5,595 nucleotides of DNA from Caldifarciminota bacterium (GTDB lineage Bacteria; Hydrothermota; 32-111; QNBC01), in the NCBI GenBank assembly GCA_023132105.1, contig JAGLYS010000003.1:1-5595 (forward strand). Reading direction: 5' to 3'. Positions 1 through 5,595 of the stretch are shown piece by piece. A program made the translations under genes and the position numbers. The stretch's first letter is position 1. Every line of letters begins with the position of its first letter. The notes beneath the pieces were generated by a model. The model saw only the letters and a program-made list of their open reading frames with translations. It ran no database searches and was not told the origin of the DNA.

Positions 1-477
1 ATTGCAGATACAAAAGCTTTATACCTTGCTGATTACAAAGGAATAAAAGTTAATGATGATGTTAAGTTAAGAAGAGAGTTAAGGAAATCGGGTATTGTAT
101 ATAGGGTCATTAAAAATTCCCTTTTAAAAAAGGCTTTTGAAAAAGTTGACATTAATATACCTGAAGAATATCTAATAAAACCATCAGCGATTTTAATGAC
201 TAATGAAGATCCTATAAATCCTGCAAAAATAGTAACAAAATTTGCAAAGGATACTGGAATACCATCATTTAAATTTGGTTATATGGAAGGTACATTATTT
301 AACTCTGAAGAGGTTGAAACCTTATCGAAGCTACCGTCGAAAGAGGAACTTCTTTCAAAAATCCTATGGTTGCTACAGTCCCCGATTAGTGGTTTCGCTT
401 CTGTATTAAATGAGGTAATTGTTAAATTTATTAGAGTAATCGATGCAGTTAAGATCGAAAAAGAAAAAGTATTATAA
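1..477 (+). CDS. rplJ: Large ribosomal subunit protein L10 (uL10), 5'-truncated by the window edge
   Basis: L10 anchors the L7/L12 dimers to 23S rRNA at the base of the ribosomal stalk. The reading frame is open from base 1 to the TAA at 475-477, giving 158 residues. L10 proteins are usually 165-180 residues, so roughly 15-22 N-terminal residues and the start lie upstream. The fragment opens with the conserved N-terminal domain: LADYKG (fragment residues 9-14), then LRRELRKSG and YRVIKNSLLKKAF, which match the family pattern of a Y/F-R-V-V-K-N-T-L-L motif. The C-terminal part begins at LPSKEEL (residues 111-117) and continues for a long hydrophobic helix with SPISG, the site that binds L7/L12. 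The 48 residues from LP to the end resemble Thermotoga L10 rather than the shorter E. coli tail. An internal ATG at 196 is not the start, because conserved L10 sequence continues upstream of it. rplL follows after 13 nt. The identification is firm. Confidence 0.96.
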   Translation: MADTKALYLADYKGIKVNDDVKLRRELRKSGIVYRVIKNSLLKKAFEKVDINIPEEYLIKPSAILMTNEDPINPAKIVTKFAKDTGIPSFKFGYMEGTLFNSEEVETLSKLPSKEELLSKILWLLQSPISGFASVLNEVIVKFIRVIDAVKIEKEKVL

Positions 478-490
478 ATAGGAGGAAAAG

Positions 491-874
491 ATGTCAGAAA
501 CAACAACAGCAGCAAAAGTAATAAAATTAGTAGAGAAGATGACAGTTCTAGAGCTTAATGAACTGGTAAAAGAACTTGAAGAAAAATTTGGTGTTTCAGC
601 TCAAGCACAAGTAGTTGCAGCATCAGCTCCAGGAGCAGGTGTAGCTGCTCAAGTAGAAGAAAAAACAGAATTTGATGTAGTTCTATCAAGTTATGGAGAT
701 AAAAAGATACAGGTAATTAAAACAGTAAGGGAATTGACATCATTGGGATTAAAAGAGGCAAAAGAACTTGTAGAAAGTGCTCCTAAGACTGTTAAAGAAG
801 GCGTATCAAAAGAAGAAGCTGAACAAGTAAAGGAAAAACTTGAACAAGCAGGAGCTATAGTAGAGATAAAATAA
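491..874 (+). CDS. rplL: Large ribosomal subunit protein L7/L12 (bL12), complete
   Basis: L7/L12 is the multicopy stalk protein that recruits EF-Tu, EF-G, IF2 and release factors and stimulates their GTPase activity. The 127-residue length is typical. Three parts are visible. The N-terminal dimerisation domain (about residues 1-36) contains KMTVLELNELVKELEEKFGV. A flexible hinge rich in Ala, Gly, Val and Gln covers about 37-55. The globular C-terminal domain (about 58-127) has EFDVVL, KKIQVIKTVRELTSLGLKEA and LVESAPKTVKEG. The factor-contact residues K77 and R80 and the GLKEAK turn (86-91) are intact. The start is ATG at 491, with a strong GGAGG at 481-485 and a 5-nt spacer. The gene sits 13 nt after rplJ and 20 nt before rpoB, so it is almost certainly co-transcribed. 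L7/L12 is needed in several copies per ribosome, and the strong Shine-Dalgarno fits that, although no separate regulatory element is visible. Confidence 0.98.
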   Translation: MSETTTAAKVIKLVEKMTVLELNELVKELEEKFGVSAQAQVVAASAPGAGVAAQVEEKTEFDVVLSSYGDKKIQVIKTVRELTSLGLKEAKELVESAPKTVKEGVSKEEAEQVKEKLEQAGAIVEIK

Positions 875-881
875 TTTAAAT

Positions 882-888
882 AAAGGAG
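882..888 (+). promoter_or_regulatory. Ribosome binding site that supports a TTG start for rpoB
   Basis: The sequence AAAGGAG lies in the 20-nt rplL-rpoB gap. Its last G (888) is 6 nt before the TTG at 895-897, which is ideal spacing. The first in-frame ATG, at 907-909, would be 18 nt away, too far for normal initiation from this site. No other purine-rich Shine-Dalgarno sits closer to that ATG. This site therefore decides the start in favour of TTG. Confidence 0.8.
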
Positions 889-894
889 TATTCA

Positions 895-3800
895 TTGAAA
901 ATTACAATGAATAACGAAAGAATAAATTTTACAAAATTAGGTTGTAATATACCTTTTACAAACCTTTTAGGGGTTCAGATAGACTCTTATCAAGAGTTTT
1001 TACAGCCTGATATTTCTCCGGAGAAAAGAAAAGATAAAGGATTAGAATTAGTTCTTAGAAAAGCTTTCCCGATTGAAGATATCTATGGTAGATTTATTCT
1101 TTCATATAAGTATTATAGATTGGGGAAACCTAAATACAATTATTTAAAGGCACAGGAAAAGGGTGTTAATTATTCTGTGCCTCTTTACCTCACTATTCAA
1201 CTTACAATTAATGAGCAGCAAGGGGATAAAATGGTTCATAGGAATACAATAGAACAAGAAATATATTTTGGTGATGTTCCTATGATGACAGAAAACGGTA
1301 GTTTTATAATTAATGGTGTTGAGAGAATTGTTATTAATCAAATTCATAGAGCCCCGGGGCTTTTCTTTAAAGAATCCGGAACAATTGGAGATCAAACTTT
1401 ATATGTCGGTCAAATTATTCCATATAAAGGAGCCTGGATTGAATTGGGAATAAATAAGAAGGATATAATATATATTAATCTTGATAGAAAGAAAAGTTTC
1501 CCTATCTCGATTTTATTAAAAGCTTTAGGTTATGAAACAAATGAGAAAATATTATCTTTATTCTTTAAAGATGAAAAAATCAAGTTGAAACTTAAAGAAT
1601 CTGATTATTCTGATTCCCCGTTACTTGGCAGAATTATATCTAAAGATATAATCAATGAGGAAACAGGAGAAATTATTGAACCAGCAGCGAGGAGAATAAC
1701 TCCGGAAGTGCTCTTTAGACTGAAATCTAACGATATAAAAATAATATCTCTCATTGAAGAGAGAGAAGATGATGATCAAAGAGACATAACATTAATAGTC
1801 AATACATTAAGAAAAGATGGTGTATCGGATCAGGAAGAAGCTGCCAAGAAGATATATTTTATGCTTAAGGGGAGCACAGCTGCCAATAAAGAGATTTCTC
1901 TGCAATATATAAAAAACACATATTTTGATGCTATGCGTTATGATCTTGCTGAAATTGGCAGATATAAGATCAATAAAAAACTTAAAAGCTATCAGATAAA
2001 AGAACAAACACTTACACCTGAAGATATTATAAATATTATCAAATACTTTTTTAAATTACAAAAAGATGATATAGATGTAAAGGTAGATGATATCGATAGT
2101 CTTACATCAAGAAGAGTTAAAAGAGTAGGAGAACTTTTACAGAATCAATTTGCTATTGCACTAGCGAAAGCATCGAAAGTCATTAAAGAAAAAATGCTTT
2201 TAAAAGATATTGAAACCATAAGTCCAAAGGAGCTGGTAAATGCAAGATTTATTTCAAGTATTATTCTGAACTTTTTTACTACCAGTCAATTAAGCCAATT
2301 TTTAGAACAGGTGAACCCTTTATCGGAGCTTACTCATAAAAGGAGGATTTCTGCTCTGGGACCAGGTGGATTGACAAGAGAAACAGCTGGTTTTGAGGTA
2401 AGGGATGTTCATTATTCTCATTATGGAAGAATATGTCCTATTGAGACGCCAGAAGGGCAGAACATTGGTGTAATTGTTTCACTTGCAAGTTTAGCAAGGG
2501 TTAATCAAATGGGATTAATAGAGACACCTTATAGGAAAGTGATTAAAGGTAAGGTTACAAATGAAATAGAATACCTTGACACTGATGCTGAGGAAGAGGT
2601 TAAAATTGCTCAAGCTAATGCCCTTTTAAAACCCAACGGAAAATTTGAACAGGACCATGTACTTGCAAGATGGCGGGGATATTTCCCAAGGACAAAAACT
2701 AACGAGATATCTTATATGGATGTTATACCTGCTCAATTGGTAAGTATTGCTGCAACAGTAATGCCATTTCTTGAACATGATGATGCCAATAGGGCATTAA
2801 TGGGATCAAACATGCAACGTCAAAGTGTTCCATTAATTAGACCGGAAGCACCTATTGTAGGCACCGGGATGGAGAAAACCATTGCAAAGGATTCAAAAGC
2901 AGCTATTTTTACGAGAAGAGCTGGAACAGTAATTAAAGTAACATCAAAAGAAATTGTTATAGAACCTGATAATATTGATAAAGATAGCTTTGAAATTGAT
3001 AAATATGACAGACACGAACTGGTATTTATGAAGAGAACGAATCAGGATACATCTATTATTCAATTACCGAAAGTAGATGAAGGTCAGCATGTTGAGAAAG
3101 ATGAACTTATTGTGGATGGCCAATCAGTTGAAAATGGAGAACTTGCTCTTGGCAAAAATATTCTTGTAGCATTTATGCCCTGGTATGGTTATAACTTTGA
3201 AGATGCTATTATCATAAGTGAAAGATTGGTTAGAGATGATGTTTTTGCTTCAATACATATACAGGAATTTGAAACAGAGATTAGAGAAACCAAGCTCGGA
3301 CCTGAAGAATTAACTATGGAAATACCTAATGTCAGCAATGAGGCGGTTATGCATCTTAATGAAAATGGAATTGTTCAAATTGGAACCGAGGTTGGACCGG
3401 AAGATATACTTGTAGGCAAGGTTTCACCAAAAGGTGAGAGTGAACTTACACCTGAAGAAAGATTATTAAGAGCAATCTTTAAAGAGAAAGCGGCAGATGT
3501 GAGAGATACATCGAAGAGGGTTCCTCCCGGAGTACACGGTGTTGTTGTAGATACACAGATTCTCTCCAGATCTTCAAAGTCTTTACGTTCAAAATCGAAA
3601 TTAAGAAAAGAAATAGAAGTGATAAAGAAAGACAAACAAAGAGAGGAAAATAAATATAATAGAGAAGCGAAAAATATATTGATTAATTTACTTGATGGCA
3701 AGACGATAAAGAAACCGATTAAGGATAAATATGGTGCCGTACTTCTAAAGGATGGGCAGAAAATCACAGAGAAGCATATTACCAAATGGGATTTATCTAT

Positions 3801-4692
3801 AATAGAAATTGAAAAAGGTTTTGTACAAAGAGTGGATAAAAAAGCAATATTGATTATTGATAGATACAATGAAATTATTGAATCTATTAACGCAGAGACA
3901 GATGCACAGATTGAGAAACTCGAGATTGGCGATGATCTTCCATATGGAACACTTCAGAGGGTTAAGGTTCTTATTGCTCAAAAGAGGAATCTACAGGTAG
4001 GGGATAAAATGGCTGGAAGGCATGGTAATAAAGGGGTAATTTCAAAAATTGTTCCGCTTGAAGATCTGCCATACCTGCCTGATGGAACCCCCGTTGATAT
4101 TATTTTAAATCCTCTCGGGGTCCCTTCAAGAATGAATGTTGGACAGATACTTGAAACACATCTTGGATGGGCAGGTAAAGTACTTGGAATTAAATTTGCC
4201 ACCCCTGTTTTCGAAGGTGCTGAAATAGATGAAATTAAAGATTATTTAAAGAAAGCCGAGCTTCCTCTCGATGGTAAGATGCCGATTTATGATGGACATA
4301 CAGGTGAACTTATTGATGATAAAGTTACTGTTGGTTATATCTATATGATGAAGCTTATTCATATGGTTGAGGATAAAATACATGCCAGATCAACAGGACC
4401 ATATTCATTGATAACTCAACAACCATTAGGCGGAAAGGCTCAATTCGGAGGTCAGAGATTTGGAGAAATGGAAGTTTGGGCATTAGAAGCATATGGTGCT
4501 GCATATACATTGCAGGAGATGTTAACAGTCAAATCAGATGATGTTCCTGGTAGAACCAGATTATATGAATCGATTATAAAAGGAGAAAATTCACCGGAAC
4601 CGGGATTGCCGGCTTCTTTCAATGTTCTTCTTAAGGAGTTAAATGGATTGGCGATTGATATTGAACTGCAAAAAGAGGGAGAACAGACCTAA
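895..4692 (+). CDS. rpoB: DNA-directed RNA polymerase subunit beta, complete
   Basis: Beta forms one pincer of RNA polymerase and part of the active centre. The protein has 1265 residues, between B. subtilis (about 1190) and E. coli (1342). Domains in order: N-terminal protrusion with FIINGVERIVINQ (about 137-149); a lobe carrying a shortened insertion starting near LLGR (243-246), comparable to E. coli beta-i4; GRYKINKKL; the rifamycin-pocket/fork region SQLSQFLEQVNPL and THKRRISALGPGG (about 464-491); ETPEGQNIG; GSNMQRQ; YNFEDA with active-site E769 and D770; the flap-tip helix PEERLLRAIF (853-862), which contacts sigma region 4; a charged flap insertion (about 892-1012) comparable to beta-i9; GDKMAGRHGNKG with K1038 and K1046 (E. 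coli K1065 and K1073); and KIHARSTG with H1163 (E. coli H1237), followed by the C-terminal QPLGGKAQFGGQRFGEMEVW block that packs on beta'. The start is TTG at 895, chosen from its Shine-Dalgarno spacing; ATG 907 would remove four residues. The frame is uninterrupted. Pocket substitutions E471 and V473 are described in the findings. Confidence 0.98.
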   Translation: MKITMNNERINFTKLGCNIPFTNLLGVQIDSYQEFLQPDISPEKRKDKGLELVLRKAFPIEDIYGRFILSYKYYRLGKPKYNYLKAQEKGVNYSVPLYLTIQLTINEQQGDKMVHRNTIEQEIYFGDVPMMTENGSFIINGVERIVINQIHRAPGLFFKESGTIGDQTLYVGQIIPYKGAWIELGINKKDIIYINLDRKKSFPISILLKALGYETNEKILSLFFKDEKIKLKLKESDYSDSPLLGRIISKDIINEETGEIIEPAARRITPEVLFRLKSNDIKIISLIEEREDDDQRDITLIVNTLRKDGVSDQEEAAKKIYFMLKGSTAANKEISLQYIKNTYFDAMRYDLAEIGRYKINKKLKSYQIKEQTLTPEDIINIIKYFFKLQKDDIDVKVDDIDSLTSRRVKRVGELLQNQFAIALAKASKVIKEKMLLKDIETISPKELVNARFISSIILNFFTTSQLSQFLEQVNPLSELTHKRRISALGPGGLTRETAGFEVRDVHYSHYGRICPIETPEGQNIGVIVSLASLARVNQMGLIETPYRKVIKGKVTNEIEYLDTDAEEEVKIAQANALLKPNGKFEQDHVLARWRGYFPRTKTNEISYMDVIPAQLVSIAATVMPFLEHDDANRALMGSNMQRQSVPLIRPEAPIVGTGMEKTIAKDSKAAIFTRRAGTVIKVTSKEIVIEPDNIDKDSFEIDKYDRHELVFMKRTNQDTSIIQLPKVDEGQHVEKDELIVDGQSVENGELALGKNILVAFMPWYGYNFEDAIIISERLVRDDVFASIHIQEFETEIRETKLGPEELTMEIPNVSNEAVMHLNENGIVQIGTEVGPEDILVGKVSPKGESELTPEERLLRAIFKEKAADVRDTSKRVPPGVHGVVVDTQILSRSSKSLRSKSKLRKEIEVIKKDKQREENKYNREAKNILINLLDGKTIKKPIKDKYGAVLLKDGQKITEKHITKWDLSIIEIEKGFVQRVDKKAILIIDRYNEIIESINAETDAQIEKLEIGDDLPYGTLQRVKVLIAQKRNLQVGDKMAGRHGNKGVISKIVPLEDLPYLPDGTPVDIILNPLGVPSRMNVGQILETHLGWAGKVLGIKFATPVFEGAEIDEIKDYLKKAELPLDGKMPIYDGHTGELIDDKVTVGYIYMMKLIHMVEDKIHARSTGPYSLITQQPLGGKAQFGGQRFGEMEVWALEAYGAAYTLQEMLTVKSDDVPGRTRLYESIIKGENSPEPGLPASFNVLLKELNGLAIDIELQKEGEQT

Positions 4693-4694
4693 TT

Positions 4695-4700
4695 GGAGGA
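4695..4700 (+). promoter_or_regulatory. Ribosome binding site of rpoC
   Basis: GGAGGA lies in the 11-nt gap between the rpoB stop (4690-4692) and the rpoC ATG at 4704. The spacer from GGAGG to the ATG is only 4 nt, slightly short, but the match to the 16S rRNA tail is strong and the encoded protein aligns with beta' from close to its first residues. The closeness to the rpoB stop suggests translational coupling, which would help make beta and beta' in equal amounts. Confidence 0.75.
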
Positions 4701-4703
4701 TAA

Positions 4704-5595
4704 ATGAATATTGAATACGGGAATAAAACGATTTCACATGGAGATTTTGATTCCATAGCACTCAGGCTTGCCTCTCCCGAAACAATCTTGCAATGGTCAC
4801 ATGGAGAGGTGAAAAAACCTGAAACTATTAATTATAGAACCCAAAAACCTGAGAAGACCGGATTATTTTGCGAGAAAATATTCGGACCTGTTAAGGACTT
4901 TGAATGTGCTTGCGGAAAGTATAAACATGCAAAGTATAGAGGGATTATATGTGAAAAATGCGGTGTGGAGGTAACCACCAGCAAAGTTAGAAGGGAGAGA
5001 ATGGGATATATAACACTCGCTACTCCTGTTGCTCATATCTGGTTTTACCGCACTTCACCAAGTTATATTGCCCTATTGCTTGACATGGCAACGACAAAGC
5101 TTGTAAGAGTACTATATTACGAATCCTATATTATAACGGATTCGGGAAATACGGATCTTAAAGTCGGAGATGTTATAAAAATTTCATATTACAATGAACT
5201 TAAAGAACGTGGTTATGAATTCGAAGCTTTAATGGGTGGAGAAGGAGCAAGGAAACTTCTTTCTGAAATTGACCTTGATGAATTAAGTGCAGAACTCGAA
5301 ACGGAGTTAAAACTAGAAAATTCCATAGAGAAAAAAAAGAAAATGCTTAAGAGACTCCAGGTTGTTGAATCATTTAGAAAATCAGGGAATAGACCAGAAT
5401 GGATGATATTAACTGTACTGCCGGTTATTCCTCCAGATCTAAGACCTTTAGTTCCGCTTGAAGGTGGACGATATGCAACCAGTGATTTAAATGACCTTTA
5501 TAGGAGAGTAATTACAAGAAATAACCGATTAAAACATATGATGGAAATTAACACACCTGATCTTATTCTCCGAAACGAGAAGAGAATGCTTCAAG
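4704..5595 (+). CDS. rpoC: DNA-directed RNA polymerase subunit beta', N-terminal part, cut by the window edge
   Basis: Beta' is the largest polymerase subunit and carries the catalytic Mg-binding loop, which lies beyond this window. The 297 residues present cover the N-terminal clamp. Visible features in order: LASPETILQWSHGEV and INYRTQKPEKTGLFCEKIFGP (about 22-62); the zinc ribbon with C68-x-C70-x12-C83-x2-C86, the complete four-cysteine set, followed by KVRRERMGYI; AHIWF and LLLDM; LYYESY; a Lys-rich segment around 210-216; SGNRPEWMILTVLPVIPP; the lid region at about 243-256 (PPDLRPLVPLEGGR); and the start of the sigma-binding clamp helices (YATSDLNDLYRRVITRNNRL onwards). The sequence ends inside RNEKRMLQ, the second clamp helix. 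The ATG at 4704 follows GGAGGA and gives the normal beta' N-terminal spacing to the zinc ribbon. The conventional four-cysteine ribbon excludes lineages that have lost it. It is 11 nt downstream of rpoB and in the same transcription unit. Confidence 0.98.
   Translation, partial: MNIEYGNKTISHGDFDSIALRLASPETILQWSHGEVKKPETINYRTQKPEKTGLFCEKIFGPVKDFECACGKYKHAKYRGIICEKCGVEVTTSKVRRERMGYITLATPVAHIWFYRTSPSYIALLLDMATTKLVRVLYYESYIITDSGNTDLKVGDVIKISYYNELKERGYEFEALMGGEGARKLLSEIDLDELSAELETELKLENSIEKKKKMLKRLQVVESFRKSGNRPEWMILTVLPVIPPDLRPLVPLEGGRYATSDLNDLYRRVITRNNRLKHMMEINTPDLILRNEKRMLQ

Noticed and set aside
121..132. Overlapping slippery heptamers T TTA AAA and A AAA AAG in rplJ
   Set aside because: They encode the conserved Leu-Leu-Lys-Lys of L10, a -1 shift meets TGA at 138-140, and AT-rich codon use explains the run.
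196..477. A 93-codon gene starting at the ATG at 196
   Set aside because: It is the internal part of rplJ. Conserved L10 sequence runs in the same frame from base 1.
875..894. A possible internal promoter or terminator between rplL and rpoB
   Set aside because: The 20-nt gap has no inverted repeat and no spaced -35/-10 pair I could defend. AT-rich hexamers alone are not evidence in this DNA.
1350..1361. A 12-nt perfect palindrome AGCCCCGGGGCT followed by TTTTC, looking like a small terminator in an AT-rich gene
   Set aside because: It has no loop, so at most a four-pair stem could form, the T run is only four long, and it lies inside rpoB encoding the conserved Arg-Ala-Pro-Gly.
3375..3869. 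A 164-codon open frame on the minus strand opposite rpoB, plus shorter ones at 1144-1395, 1807-2007, 3793-3981, 3978-4202 and 279-515
   Set aside because: All lie antisense to strongly conserved genes, encode Ser/Phe/Ile-rich sequence that mirrors the sense codons, match no family I recognise, and I saw no convincing start context for them.
907..4692. rpoB starting at ATG 907
   Set aside because: The Shine-Dalgarno at 882-888 is 18 nt away from it but 6 nt from TTG 895. It remains possible as a secondary start.
1..5595. A defence, mobile or otherwise undescribed system
   Set aside because: Every part of the window is accounted for by four housekeeping genes with intact frames and short gaps. 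I found no foreign segment or array, and no insertion that is not part of a known polymerase domain.

Overview
The window is an ordinary bacterial ribosomal-protein/RNA-polymerase operon segment, entirely on the + strand: the 3' part of rplJ (L10), complete rplL (L7/L12), complete rpoB (RNA polymerase beta), and the 5' part of rpoC (RNA polymerase beta'). The DNA is AT-rich (about one third G+C in lines I sampled) and tightly packed. The gaps are 13 nt (rplJ-rplL), 20 nt (rplL-rpoB) and 11 nt (rpoB-rpoC). No non-coding stretch exceeds 20 nt, and I see no RNA gene, mobile element, CRISPR array or terminator.

Layout: 1-477 encodes L10 without its first roughly 15-22 residues. 491-874 encodes a 127-residue L7/L12. 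895-4692 encodes a 1265-residue beta subunit that most likely starts at a TTG codon. 4704-5595 encodes the first 297 residues of beta' and runs off the window within the clamp helices. The genes work together: L10 and L7/L12 form the ribosomal stalk that recruits translation factors, while beta and beta' form the catalytic core of RNA polymerase. Co-transcription of these four genes is the classic bacterial arrangement.

Organism: a bacterium with an AT-rich genome. The beta subunit has a proteobacterial/FCB-like architecture, with a short insertion in the beta lobe (near residues 235-330) and a large charged insertion in the flap (near residues 892-1012). The phrase ETPEGQNIG, rather than the more usual ETPEGPNIG, also fits the wider FCB group or a neighbouring candidate phylum. 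Assignment below 'Gram-negative-type, FCB-like, possibly uncultured lineage' is not supported by what I can see.

I looked for a new system and did not find one. The points worth a second look are refinements of known machinery: natural substitutions in the rifamycin-binding pocket of beta, a TTG start for rpoB, a Thermotoga-length L10 C-terminal helix that predicts three L7/L12 dimers, absence of the long rplL-rpoB spacer known from enterobacteria, a divergent segment in beta near residues 716-725, and an in-frame A-rich slippery tract in rpoC.
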